NCBI RefSeq assembly: GCF_008801915.1
Contig: NZ_VZOV01000004.1
Location: 124,001-188,000, forward strand
DNA length: 64,000 bases
Reading direction: 5' to 3'
Source of the DNA: Cupriavidus gilardii
GTDB lineage: Bacteria; Pseudomonadota; Gammaproteobacteria; Burkholderiales; Burkholderiaceae
Part shown: positions 30,680 through 39,713 of the stretch, in pieces
How positions within the stretch are numbered: position 1 is the first letter of the stretch
Layout of the letters: each line of letters begins with the position of its first letter
The notes under the pieces: model-generated
Seen by the model: the letters and a program-made list of their open reading frames with translations, nothing else
Told to the model about the DNA's origin: nothing
Database searches by the model: none
Made by a program: the position numbers and the translations under genes

Positions 30680-31777
30680 ATGGCGACTCTTTCCTTCGAC
30701 CGTTTGCTGCAACCTGTTTCGGGCGACGACCCTTGCGGCGAGGATCTGTTGTTCTCGGCCGAATTCGACCGCATCCAGGAGGCGCGCCGTTTCGACGATC
30801 CCTCGCTGGACCAGGGCGAGTGGGTGACCGAGTTGAAGGAGGCGGACTGGCGCCAGGTGGTCGACCTGTCGACGCGGCTGCTGTCCGAGCGGACCAAGGA
30901 TCTGCGGCTGGCGGTGTGGCTGACCGAGGCGCTCGCCAAGACCAGAGGGTTTGCGGGTTTGCGCGACGGCTATACGGTGACGGCGCAGCTGTGCGAGTCG
31001 TTCTGGAGCGGGCTGCACCCGCGCGCCGACGAGGAGGATCTCGAATATCGCACCGGCAGCGTGGCGTGGCTGGCGACGCGCTCGCGCCAGCTGATCCGCG
31101 AGATTGCGCTGGTCGACGAGGCCGCCGGCGGCTATGGCTATGTCGATTGGGAGGTCGCGACGGCGCTGACCGAGGCGATTCGCCGCGATCCGGACCACGC
31201 CGACGAACTGTCCGAGGGCAAGGTCACGCAGGAAGCGTTCGAGGCCGCGCGCAAGGCGACGCCGGCCGAATTCCATGTGGCGCTGCTGCAGGACGTGGTG
31301 TCGTGCCAGCAGGCGCTGGCAAGGCTCAGCGATGTGCTGGACGCCAAGGCCGGCGAGCATGCGCCGAGCTTCCGGCAGGCGCGCGAGGCGCTGGAAGCGG
31401 TGCGGGCGCTGGTCGAGCGCTTTGTCGGCAAGCCCGCCGCACCGGCCACTGTCGCCGGCGACGCGCAGCAGGCAGCTGCGCCGACCGCCGTCGGCCGTGT
31501 CGAAGCGCCGGCAGCGGGCGGGCAGGGCGCCGCCGCGGCCGGCGGCCCGATCCGCACGCGTCAGCAGGCCCTGGCGCAACTGCGCGAAGTCGCCGATTTC
31601 TTCCGCCGTACCGAGCCGCACAGCCCGGTCGCCTATCTCGCCGCGCGCGCCGCCAAGTGGGGCGAGATGCCGCTGCACGCATGGCTGCGCACCGTCGTGA
31701 AGGACGATGCGACGTTGTCGCAGATCGAGGAATTGCTGGGCGTGATGCCGGACGCGGAGAGCGATTCCAGCAGCTGA
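30680..31777 (+). CDS. tssA: Type VI secretion protein TssA
   Basis: Cap/priming protein that coordinates T6SS baseplate and tail assembly in the cytoplasm. The 365 residues contain an N-terminal ImpA_N domain (GDDPCGEDLLFSAEFDRIQEARR...DWRQVVDLSTRLLSERTKDLRLAVWLTEALAK) and a short C-terminal domain of the VasJ type after an Ala/Gly-rich linker (about 255-300), ending with HSPVAYLAARAAKWGEMPLHAWL. It is the leftmost T6SS gene, transcribed alone toward a convergent operon. Confidence 0.93.
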   Translation: MATLSFDRLLQPVSGDDPCGEDLLFSAEFDRIQEARRFDDPSLDQGEWVTELKEADWRQVVDLSTRLLSERTKDLRLAVWLTEALAKTRGFAGLRDGYTVTAQLCESFWSGLHPRADEEDLEYRTGSVAWLATRSRQLIREIALVDEAAGGYGYVDWEVATALTEAIRRDPDHADELSEGKVTQEAFEAARKATPAEFHVALLQDVVSCQQALARLSDVLDAKAGEHAPSFRQAREALEAVRALVERFVGKPAAPATVAGDAQQAAAPTAVGRVEAPAAGGQGAAAAGGPIRTRQQALAQLREVADFFRRTEPHSPVAYLAARAAKWGEMPLHAWLRTVVKDDATLSQIEELLGVMPDAESDSSS

Positions 31778-31804
31778 GTCAGCCCGCCGCGCAGCCAACA
31801 ACCT

Positions 31805-31892
31805 GTCGTCCCCGCGCAGGCGGGGACCCAGCGACCTGCACGGCTGCCAGCAATGGATCAAGCCACTGGGTCCCCGCCTGCGTGGGGACGAC
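31805..31892. repeat. Palindromic repeat element, family A, copy 3
   Basis: Outer hairpins at 31805-31827 and 31870-31892 (GTCGTCCCCGCG...GGGGAC and GTCCCCGCCTGCGTGGGGACGAC) surround the internal CAGCGACCTGC...CAAGCCACTGGG. It fills the gap between the convergent tssA and ompA-like stops and may serve as the transcription boundary. Confidence 0.85.
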
Positions 31893-31914
31893 AAGCAAAT
31901 CGTCGATCAACGCC

Positions 31915-32715
31915 TTACTGGCTCGCCCTGAACTCGATGCGCCGATTGCGCGCCCGGTTCTCTTCCTTGTCGTTCGGCGCGATCGGCTGATCCGGGCCGA
32001 CGCCGACCGCTGACAGCACCGACGGCTCGATGCCCTTGCCGGCCAGATAGCTCTTGACCGTCTCCGCGCGCGACTGCGACAGCGCCAGATTGAGCGCGCG
32101 GCTGCCCGAATTGTCGGTGTGGCCGACGATCTCGATCTTGCGTCCCGACAGCTTCGGCAGCACCGCCGCCATCTCGTCGAGAATCACGCGGCCCTTCGGC
32201 GTCAGCGTGGCGCTGCCGGTCTCGAATTCGATGATCCGGTTCGCCAGCGTGCGGTCCAGCAGATCCTGGCCCGAGGCCGGCACGCGCAGACCGTTCTTGA
32301 TCGTATAGTTCTGCCCCAGTCCGCTGGACATCATCGTGGCAAGCTGTTGGCGTTGCCCCTCGTCGGCGACGTCGCCATACAGCGCGATCTGCGTGCCGTC
32401 GATGCTCAACTGCCCCCGCTTGACCTGCTTGATCTGCGGCGACAGCACCTTCTGCACGTTCGCGGTCCAGTTCGGCGGCGACACCACGCCGCCCACCTCG
32501 ATCTGGTCGACCACATTGGCCGCGCCGTACAGCTCGCGCAGCCGTGCGAGCACCTCGGCCTTGGTCGCCTCGTCCGGCACCGCGCCGCCGGCCACCACGC
32601 GGCCCGCCGCCGCCTCCGCGCCGGCAGGCGTCTGGGCGGAAGCGGGCGCCGCCAGCAGCCAGGTCAGGGCCGTCGCCAGCGCAACAGCGCGGCAGGCCGG
32701 GAAAACCGAACGCAT
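31915..32715 (-). CDS. T6SS-linked OmpA-family protein (TagL-like peptidoglycan anchor)
   Basis: Exported protein expected to bind peptidoglycan. The 266 residues have a signal peptide (cleavage near ASA-QTP), a BON-like middle region (about 50-130), and a C-terminal OmpA domain (about 150-266) with the wall-binding pattern NRIIEFETGSATLTPKG, VGHTDNSGSRALNLALSQSRAETVKSYL and NRARNRRIEF. Start ATG 32715 has GGAG at a better distance than ATG 32721. It follows tagF with overlapping ends. Since the TssL here has almost no periplasmic part, this protein may supply wall anchoring in trans. Confidence 0.82.
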   Translation of the reverse strand: MRSVFPACRAVALATALTWLLAAPASAQTPAGAEAAAGRVVAGGAVPDEATKAEVLARLRELYGAANVVDQIEVGGVVSPPNWTANVQKVLSPQIKQVKRGQLSIDGTQIALYGDVADEGQRQQLATMMSSGLGQNYTIKNGLRVPASGQDLLDRTLANRIIEFETGSATLTPKGRVILDEMAAVLPKLSGRKIEIVGHTDNSGSRALNLALSQSRAETVKSYLAGKGIEPSVLSAVGVGPDQPIAPNDKEENRARNRRIEFRASQ

Positions 32716-32717
32716 GA

Positions 32718-33731
32718 TCATTCTCCGATGAAGACTTCGCGGAAGGTGTCGAGCGCCGCGCGCAGCGACAGCTGCGGCTGCTCGAGATAGCTGGCCAGCT
32801 TGGCCACGCCATAGCGCGAGCCGGCATGCTGGTCCACCCACTGCGGGTCGTCGATGTCGATATTGACTTCGCCGTACGCCAGCGGCGACATGATGCCGTG
32901 CAACGTGCGCGACGAGGCGCCGTTGAAGCCGATCACCAGGCGTTCGCTGCGGCCGGCTTGTCCGGCGCCGGGATTGCCGACGCGGCCGAGGAACAGCGAC
33001 AGCTCGAAATCCCCGCGCTTCAGGAAGCCGGACACCAGGTCCAGCCAGAAACTGGCCATCAGGCTGCGATAGACCGGATCGGACGGCAACGGCAGCGTCA
33101 AGCCTTTGTCCAGCCGCGAGGTGCCGGCACTCATCACCGGTTCGAGCAGGATGCCGAGCGCGACCAGCGTGCGGCGCAGGCACAGCGTTTGCCCATCGGC
33201 GCGCAGCATCTGCTCCAGGCCGGCCACCGTCTGGAATTCGATGAAGTCCTTGAAGCTGGCATCGTAGGCCTGCGCGCCCGCGCCGATCTCGACCGCGAAC
33301 TGGGTCTGCGCCAGATTGCGCAACCCTTCGGCCGGATCGGCGGCGGAAACCAGTTCCTGCATCTGATGGCTGGCGCGCGTCCACAGCCGGGTCAGCGCCA
33401 GCGGGCTGCGCGCGATGAACGGCAGCGGCTGGTCGATCTCCAGCGCGGCGGCGGCGAGGAAGGGGAAGCGGCGCGACGACTGGTCGTTGCTGGCCATCAC
33501 CGTGCCGGCGATCGCCAGCCGGCTCTGCGAACCGAGGAAGGCGAACTGGACCGGCTGCCACGCGTCGTAGACGGTCTTCCAGCCCGGATCCTCGGCCAGC
33601 ATCTCCATCGCCTGCGACATCCAGCGGTCCAGCGTATCGAGCAGCTGGGTCTGGTTCGGGCTCTTGACGAAATCCCCGCGCGACGGAAGCTTGCCGAAGT
33701 ACGCGAGCTGCAATTGCGCTGCCTGGCTCAT
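32718..33731 (-). CDS. tagF: T6SS-associated protein TagF
   Basis: Cytoplasmic regulator of T6SS activity. The 337 residues match the TagF/ImpM family (QLAYFGKLPSRGDFVKSPN near the start; AFLGSQSRLAIAGTVMASNDQSSRRFPF), extended at the C-terminus. In other species TagF restrains firing post-translationally alongside the PpkA/PppA/Fha pathway; none of those genes is visible in this window. Its ATG overlaps the tssM stop by four bases (ATGA), so it is coupled to tssM. Confidence 0.9.
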   Translation of the reverse strand: MSQAAQLQLAYFGKLPSRGDFVKSPNQTQLLDTLDRWMSQAMEMLAEDPGWKTVYDAWQPVQFAFLGSQSRLAIAGTVMASNDQSSRRFPFLAAAALEIDQPLPFIARSPLALTRLWTRASHQMQELVSAADPAEGLRNLAQTQFAVEIGAGAQAYDASFKDFIEFQTVAGLEQMLRADGQTLCLRRTLVALGILLEPVMSAGTSRLDKGLTLPLPSDPVYRSLMASFWLDLVSGFLKRGDFELSLFLGRVGNPGAGQAGRSERLVIGFNGASSRTLHGIMSPLAYGEVNIDIDDPQWVDQHAGSRYGVAKLASYLEQPQLSLRAALDTFREVFIGE

Positions 33732-36700
33732 TGCGCACCTCCTGCACGCACGGTGGCGCCGGATTGCGCGACGGGCGCGCCGGATTGCGCAACCGGTGCC
33801 GATGCGGCGGGCTGTGCCGCCTCGGTCGTGCTGACAGGCGCCGAGGCGTCGGCAATCGCCGGCGGCAGCTTCAGGCCGCGCAGGCCTTGTCCCTGCGGCG
33901 AGTCCGCGGCGGCCGTGGTGGTCTGCGGGCTGCTGACGATGCGCAGCGCCACCGCGACCGTGGTGCCGCCCTGCGTCCACGACAGTTCGAACGCCCCATC
34001 CGGACGACGCTTGCGCGAGGCTGTGGCGATCAGCCGTTCCAGGCCGAAGCGGCCCGGTTCGCTGAGCACCTCGACGGTACGGCCATCGAAGGTCGTCGCG
34101 GTAATGCGCGCGCCCGGCGTGCCCTGCGGATTGGGCCAGACGAAGTTGGTCCACTGCGGCGGCGTATTGCGATAGCGCAGCTGTTGTCCATCGATCTCGA
34201 TCGTGTATTCGGTGGTGCCGGCCGCCGGCGAGGGCAGGATCTGGAACACGGTCTGCGGGGCCGCAGCGGCGGCACCGCCGGCCCCGGCCGCCGCGCCGCC
34301 GGTCAGCGGCGCGATCCAGCGTGTGAAGTTGGTGGTGAACTCCGGCGCGAAGGTCACGCCAAGGTCGCCCCAGGTCCGCGCGGCGATCATGTCTCCTCGG
34401 CGCACCGACAGCGGGCCGATGGTGGTGCCGGCAAACTTCGCGATGGCGCCGTCCGGACCGAACACCTGGCCGATCTCGGCCGCGCTGGCCTCGATCTTGG
34501 CATCCGAGGCAAACGGATACTTGGTCGCCAGCGTCTGCATGAACGGCTGGTAGACCTGCGCGTTCCACACCTTGTTGATTTCCACGCTGGCAGGGCGGAT
34601 CGTCACCGCATACGACTGCAGCAGCGGACGGACCAGCAGCGGACGCAGCGTCTGGCGCTGGCTGTCGGTCATGCCGGTCAGCATCTGCTCGTCCACGTAC
34701 TTCAGCGCGTCGGCCAGCTCGGAGCCGTTGCCGTCCAGCGTCTGCTGCATCAGCTGGCGTGCGCCGGGGCCGGGATCGCCCTGGTTCTTGATGGTGTTGA
34801 AGCGCGTGCGGACCTTCGACAGCGCCTCCATATAGCCGCGCAGCAGCGAATTGTTGTCGCGCATCACGGCGATCTTGGCCAGGCCCGAGAACTCCTTGCC
34901 GACCGGCCCCATCGGGATATTGCCGGCTTCGGACGAGGAGGCGAGGCTCGCGCTGTCGACATTGACGCTGACGGCCGACGGCGTGCCGCGCGAGACCCAG
35001 CGCTTGAACCATTCGATCACGCCGGTCTTGGCCTGCTTCAGGCCCGCGTTGACGATCGACGGGTTATCCCACGAGGTCTGCTCGTAGGCGGCGTCGAACA
35101 GCTTGCGGATCGGCGAATTGACCGGATCGCCGAGCAGGTTCATCGCGGTGACGGCCTGATCGAAGCTCTTGAATTCCTGTACCGCGACGCCCTGCATGAA
35201 GCGTTGCCACTCCTTCGCGTATTCGTTCTTGTACATCGACACCAGCGTCTTCTGGATCTGCTCGGGGCTTCCCTCGAGCGTCAGGTCGTCGCGGGCGGCG
35301 ACGTTCAGCACCCAGTCCTTGCTTTGCAGCTCCTTGCTGGCCGCCTCGCGGATGGCCGGCTGCACGTATTGCAGCCAGGCTTCCCGCGTGAAGGTGCCGG
35401 GCACCGCGTAGCTGCCGGTGACCACCGTCGCGCCGGCGTCGCCGACGATGCGGGCCACGGTCATCGGCGCGAAGCGCGTCGCCGCGCGTGCCTTGATCTC
35501 GGCGTAGGCACGCTCGCGCGCCGGCATGCCGCGCACCACGCGGCGCAGGTTCTCGCGGGTCTGGTCGATCAGCGACAGATTGCTTTCGAGCAGCGGCCAG
35601 TTGTCGTCATTGACGCGGGCCAGGTAGAACGAGATGTTGCGCTCGGCCGCGCGGATCAGCTGCTCGCGCGGCATGTTGCCGCGGTTCTCCTCGAGCCAGC
35701 CGCGCCAGAAGCGCGTGACCTGGTCGGTCAGATGCGCGACCTCGACATGGCGCTTGTCCGCCAGCATCAGATAGGTCTTCAGCGCGTTGTAGGCGTCCTC
35801 GACATTGGTCGGCGAGGCGTCGGCATAGCGCTTCGCGTTCGGCGATTCGGTATTGAGCGCGGCCGTCATGTCGGCCGCCGAAGGCGTGGCCGCAGCCGCC
35901 GCAGTGGCTGCCGCGGCCGGGGCGGCGGCCGCCGCGCTCGCGCCGGCGCTCGCACCGGCTTGCGCCGAGGCCTGCACCACGGCGCCATTGGCGGCCGGCA
36001 CCCGCACGTTCTGTGCGAGCTGGTCCGGATGCGCGTTGACTTCGGCGAGGAAGCGCTCGATCGACGTGCCGACCGGCTTCAGCATGACCTGGCGCAGGCC
36101 GTTGTAATACTCGTCGAGCAGCTTGTGCTGCAGCGTATCGCCTTGATAGAGGCCCAGCGACAGCGCGATCGGATGGTCGGCGCGGAAGCGCTCCAGCTGC
36201 TCGATGCGGTCCTGCAGGATATCGAGCGCCTCCAGGCGCGATTGCAGGTCGATGCGGTTCTGCTGCAGCTTGACGATCTTGTCGAGGTCGGCCTGCACAT
36301 TGGCGGTCAGCTGGCGGTTGCCGATAAACGACCAGGTCCAGCCGCCCAGCAGCAGGCCCAGCGCCAGCACCAGCCCGAAGAACGTGACGAAGCGCATCCG
36401 CGTCTTGGCCGGGCTGGAGAACTGGCGGACCGTCTTGCGGTCGGCGAACACTACCTTGGAGAACAGGTCGCGCAGGAAGAAGCCGTTCTTGGAGAACACC
36501 TCGCGGCTATGGGCGGCGCTGTCGAGCTTCAGGCCGAAGCGGCGGGCAATCCGTTCGGCCGAGGCGCTGGTAGTGCTCGCCTCCTGCACCGCGCTGGTGA
36601 AATAGAAGCCGCGGAACACCGGCTTGTACTGGAACGGGTTCTCGTCGAACAGCGTCACCAGGAAGGCGCGCAGCGCCGGCTTGATCGACGCGAACTCGAG

Positions 36701-37705
36701 CGGGAAGCTCAGCAGCCCAGGCGACAGCTTGCCGTTGCGGTGCTGCGCGATCTGCGCCACGCTGATTTCCTTCAGCCCGTCGTACAGCTCGTCGAAACGC
36801 TCGTCGAACATCGCGGCGGCATCGCGCTTTTCGCCCGGCTCGAAGGGCAGGGTAGCGCCCCAGACGCGGTCGCGCTCGTGCTTGTCGCTGTCGCCGAAGA
36901 ACTCGGTGAAGCCGGTGATCAGATCCGCCTTGGTGAACATCACGTAGACCGGCGCGAACACCTCCAGCCGCTCGGTCAGTTCCTGCACCCGCTGGCGCAG
37001 GTTCTTGGCCAGCTGGATCGCGAACTCGGGACGGTTCTGCGTCAGCTCCGGAATGCTGACGGTGACCACGATGCCGTTGATCGGCGCGCGCGGACGGTAG
37101 CGCTTGAGCAGGTCCAGGAAGCCCAGCCATTCCTTGCGGTCTTCCTCGTGCACCGAATAGCGGCCCGCGGTATCGAGCAGGATGCCCTCGGTGGTGAAGA
37201 ACCAGTCGCAATTACGCGTGCCGCCGATGCCGTGGATGATCGCGTTGTTCTTGTCGGCGAACGGGAACTGCAGGCCCGAGTTCAGCACCGCGGTGCTCTT
37301 GCCCGCTGCCGGGTTGCCGATCACGATGTACCAGGGCAGCTCGTACAGCGCCTCGTTGCCCGACAGCTGGCCGAGCTTGGACGTCTTGATGGTCTTGACC
37401 GCATCGACCAGCCGCGTGCGCAGCGCCTCGACCTCGCCGCGCTTTTCCTGCGGCGCTTCCTGGGCCGCCGCATTGGCCTGCTGTTCCAGCAGTGCGCCGA
37501 GCTTGCCGCTGGCTTGCCGTGCGCGATAGTGACGCCATGCGAAGGCGATCAGCCACGCGACCACCAGCAGGCCGAGCACGATGCCGACCCAGGTCAGCCC
37601 GACCTCGAAGGTATCGGCCGCCAGCAGCAGGAAGAGCGTCAGCGCGACGACGCCTATCACGGACAGCGTGCGCGTGTTGGTCAGGAAACTGAGGAATCGA
37701 TGCAT
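33728..37705 (-). CDS. tssM: Type VI secretion membrane complex protein TssM (IcmF family)
   Basis: Inner-membrane core of the T6SS envelope channel. The 1325 residues show two N-terminal membrane helices (about 13-60), a cytoplasmic NTPase domain with intact Walker A GNPAAGKST near residue 130 and FLLDTAGRY-like switch (as ILLDTAGRYSVHEED), a third helix near 435-455, and a large periplasmic part ending in the TssJ-contacting beta domain. An Ala-rich low-complexity stretch (about residues 565-610) follows the third helix. It lies in the leftward operon with tagF and the ompA-like gene. Confidence 0.96.
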   Translation of the reverse strand: MHRFLSFLTNTRTLSVIGVVALTLFLLLAADTFEVGLTWVGIVLGLLVVAWLIAFAWRHYRARQASGKLGALLEQQANAAAQEAPQEKRGEVEALRTRLVDAVKTIKTSKLGQLSGNEALYELPWYIVIGNPAAGKSTAVLNSGLQFPFADKNNAIIHGIGGTRNCDWFFTTEGILLDTAGRYSVHEEDRKEWLGFLDLLKRYRPRAPINGIVVTVSIPELTQNRPEFAIQLAKNLRQRVQELTERLEVFAPVYVMFTKADLITGFTEFFGDSDKHERDRVWGATLPFEPGEKRDAAAMFDERFDELYDGLKEISVAQIAQHRNGKLSPGLLSFPLEFASIKPALRAFLVTLFDENPFQYKPVFRGFYFTSAVQEASTTSASAERIARRFGLKLDSAAHSREVFSKNGFFLRDLFSKVVFADRKTVRQFSSPAKTRMRFVTFFGLVLALGLLLGGWTWSFIGNRQLTANVQADLDKIVKLQQNRIDLQSRLEALDILQDRIEQLERFRADHPIALSLGLYQGDTLQHKLLDEYYNGLRQVMLKPVGTSIERFLAEVNAHPDQLAQNVRVPAANGAVVQASAQAGASAGASAAAAAPAAAATAAAAATPSAADMTAALNTESPNAKRYADASPTNVEDAYNALKTYLMLADKRHVEVAHLTDQVTRFWRGWLEENRGNMPREQLIRAAERNISFYLARVNDDNWPLLESNLSLIDQTRENLRRVVRGMPARERAYAEIKARAATRFAPMTVARIVGDAGATVVTGSYAVPGTFTREAWLQYVQPAIREAASKELQSKDWVLNVAARDDLTLEGSPEQIQKTLVSMYKNEYAKEWQRFMQGVAVQEFKSFDQAVTAMNLLGDPVNSPIRKLFDAAYEQTSWDNPSIVNAGLKQAKTGVIEWFKRWVSRGTPSAVSVNVDSASLASSSEAGNIPMGPVGKEFSGLAKIAVMRDNNSLLRGYMEALSKVRTRFNTIKNQGDPGPGARQLMQQTLDGNGSELADALKYVDEQMLTGMTDSQRQTLRPLLVRPLLQSYAVTIRPASVEINKVWNAQVYQPFMQTLATKYPFASDAKIEASAAEIGQVFGPDGAIAKFAGTTIGPLSVRRGDMIAARTWGDLGVTFAPEFTTNFTRWIAPLTGGAAAGAGGAAAAAPQTVFQILPSPAAGTTEYTIEIDGQQLRYRNTPPQWTNFVWPNPQGTPGARITATTFDGRTVEVLSEPGRFGLERLIATASRKRRPDGAFELSWTQGGTTVAVALRIVSSPQTTTAAADSPQGQGLRGLKLPPAIADASAPVSTTEAAQPAASAPVAQSGAPVAQSGATVRAGGAQ

Positions 37706-37795
37706 GGTGGCCTGCGGTTTGCGAATGCGTGTGCTGGTTCTTGTGCTTGGGCTTGGTGCGAGCTCGTGCGTGTTCTGGCTTGGGGCGGATGGCCG

Positions 37796-39289
37796 CTAGG
37801 TGGTGGCCGGCGGCAATACCGCGATCGCGCCGCGCTGCTGCGGATCGGCCGCGGTCAGTGCGAGTGCCGGGCCGCCGCGCTCGGCGCACTGCTGATGCGC
37901 GAGCACGATCGCCAGCAGCGCGCCGGCATTGCCGGTGTATCCACAGGCGGTGCCGACCGCCAGCAGGTCCGCGCTGACGTCGAGTTCGCCAAAGCGTTCG
38001 GAGAACACCCGCGCCAGTTCGACGGTGCGGACCGGATGCGGGCTGATGTCTGCGGTGACCACAACCGGTTGGGGCGCCGGCGCAGGTTCGGCGGCCGGTT
38101 CTGCCTGGTCGTCGTCTTTGGTCTTCGCGTCGTCAGCCGGTTCGGCCAGCAGCCCCACGGTCTGCGCAATGGCCTGATCGAGCGCCGCGGTGCGCGGCTG
38201 GCCCTTGTCGGGCGTCGGCGCATCGAGCCGCGTCAGCGTGGCGCGACCGATCGACGCCGGCGGCGCGTCCTGCGCGAGCATCGCGGCCAGCGGTCCCTGC
38301 GGCGGATACAGCAGGATGCCCGCCGCCGCCTCGGAGGGCGCGACGCCGTGCTCGCATTGGGCGCTGAACAGCCGGTTGGTTGCGCGCAGCCGGTCGATCG
38401 CTTCGGCACCGATATGCGAATCCGCCGCGATCACGCCGCGCAGTTCGTGGGTCGGTTCGCGATGCAGCGCAAGGATTGCGCGATCGACCTGGACCATCGC
38501 ATCGCCGTCGCCCTTGGCGGTCAGCGTCTCCATCGAGATCCGTTCGACCGGCCACAGCCCGGTCAGGCGGCCGCGCACATATTGGCCGGCGGCCGCCGCC
38601 ATCGGCGCCTGCCAGCGCTCCGGCAGCAGCAGCGCCAGCACCAGCCGCGGGGGCTCTTCGGCTTGCGGCGCCGTGGTTGTCTCATCGGCGGCGGCGAAAT
38701 ACAGGCCGGGATATTGCTCCAGCACCTGCGCCACCAGCCGCTCGGCCACATCGCTGGCCAGCGCGACGGTGCGCACGGCCTCGTCATTCCACGGCAGCTC
38801 GGCGAAGGCCTGCTCCAGCGCCTCGCGCGTGCCATCGACATCGATGTCCTCGGCAGGCGCGGCGAAGATCGGCATGCCATCGCCCAGCACGTCGACGACG
38901 TCCGGCCGCTGCTGCTCGGCGGTGGCCGCGGCGGTGGCGGCCGTGTCGCCGCCCTTGGCGGTATGCAGGGCAGCGCCCAACACCAGCGCGCGCCAACGGC
39001 GGGCGGGGTCGTCGTCGGGCACGGCGCCGTCGGCCGAGTCCCCGCCGTCTTGCGCGGCGGCCGCCGGCGTGCTGACCGCGGCCGCGACATTGCGGCGAAT
39101 GCCGTCCAGCGCGCGGCGGATGACCAGATAGCCCGCGACCATGCCCGCGGGCAGCAGGAACAGATGCGTGACGATATCGGTCGTGGTCGGCATTCGATGG
39201 ATCGATTGCCACCACAGGATCGTCGCGGTCCAGACCAGCGCGAAGACGGCGAACAGGATCAGGCCGGAACGGAACAGGCGTGCGAGCAT
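37796..39289 (-). CDS. Membrane-anchored thiolase-like T6SS accessory protein (possible Tla3/DUF2875 relative)
   Basis: No function can be assigned with confidence. The 497-residue protein starts with two membrane helices (about 5-25 and 38-58). Its soluble part resembles a beta-ketoacyl-synthase/thiolase fold: the pattern AADSHIGAEAIDRL...GVAPSEAAAGILLYPP matches the region around the second half-fold, and GTACGYTGNAGALLAIVLAHQQC resembles the C-terminal TGxxGAxxG loop. No catalytic Cys motif is seen, so it is probably inactive. An acidic Ala/Pro-rich insertion sits at about 390-415. Its place between PAAR and tssM suggests an adaptor for effector loading. ATG 39289 lacks a clear Shine-Dalgarno. 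Confidence 0.6.
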   Translation of the reverse strand: MLARLFRSGLILFAVFALVWTATILWWQSIHRMPTTTDIVTHLFLLPAGMVAGYLVIRRALDGIRRNVAAAVSTPAAAAQDGGDSADGAVPDDDPARRWRALVLGAALHTAKGGDTAATAAATAEQQRPDVVDVLGDGMPIFAAPAEDIDVDGTREALEQAFAELPWNDEAVRTVALASDVAERLVAQVLEQYPGLYFAAADETTTAPQAEEPPRLVLALLLPERWQAPMAAAAGQYVRGRLTGLWPVERISMETLTAKGDGDAMVQVDRAILALHREPTHELRGVIAADSHIGAEAIDRLRATNRLFSAQCEHGVAPSEAAAGILLYPPQGPLAAMLAQDAPPASIGRATLTRLDAPTPDKGQPRTAALDQAIAQTVGLLAEPADDAKTKDDDQAEPAAEPAPAPQPVVVTADISPHPVRTVELARVFSERFGELDVSADLLAVGTACGYTGNAGALLAIVLAHQQCAERGGPALALTAADPQQRGAIAVLPPATT

Positions 39290-39342
39290 GGTGTCGGGGA
39301 GGGTCGGCACAGGAAGCGCAGCAGCGGAAGGGCGCGCTCGGC

Positions 39343-39609
39343 TTACGCGCTGCCGGTGACTCCCTGGCTGGACAGCAGCGTCGCGCCGCATGCCGTCTTG
39401 TCGCCGTGGCGGGCAGCGGCACGGCCATCGATGATCACGGTCGAATCGCCGGTGACGATGGTGGTTTCGCCATGACCCGACTTCGGACAGGTCACGCGAT
39501 CGCCGACGCAGGCGATGCCCTTGCCGTTGGTCGACGTGGTGCCCGACGCGCTGATCACGACGCCGCCGTGGTCGGTCTTGTCACCCAATACGATAAATGG
39601 CCGTGTCAT
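39343..39609 (-). CDS. PAAR-domain spike tip protein
   Basis: Caps the VgrG spike and sharpens the T6SS needle. The 88 residues form one minimal PAAR domain (FIVLGDKTDHGGVVISAS, GIACVGDRVTCPKSGHG, DGRAAARHGDKTACGA) with the His/Cys residues that bind zinc. It carries no toxin extension, so it is a generic tip. ATG 39609 has GAGAG upstream. It is co-transcribed with the M15 peptidase and the thiolase-like gene. Confidence 0.93.
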   Translation of the reverse strand: MTRPFIVLGDKTDHGGVVISASGTTSTNGKGIACVGDRVTCPKSGHGETTIVTGDSTVIIDGRAAARHGDKTACGATLLSSQGVTGSA

Positions 39610-39713
39610 TGTTGTTCTCTCGACTGAGAAGGGCGATCCCGCCACCAGCTATCGATTCGCAGCCTGCTTTCGCCGGCCGCCGTTGCGTGCACCGTGCCCC
39701 CGCACATCGCACG

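Noticed and set aside
31805..31892. Insertion-sequence remnant
   Set aside because: Too short, made of palindromes and without a transposase fragment; it matches the other family A repeats.
33731..39475. A 1914-codon open frame on the plus strand, antisense to tssM and neighbours
   Set aside because: It is antisense to well-recognised T6SS genes and its translation is Arg/Gln/His/Gly-rich without domains, the usual result of high GC at codon position 3.
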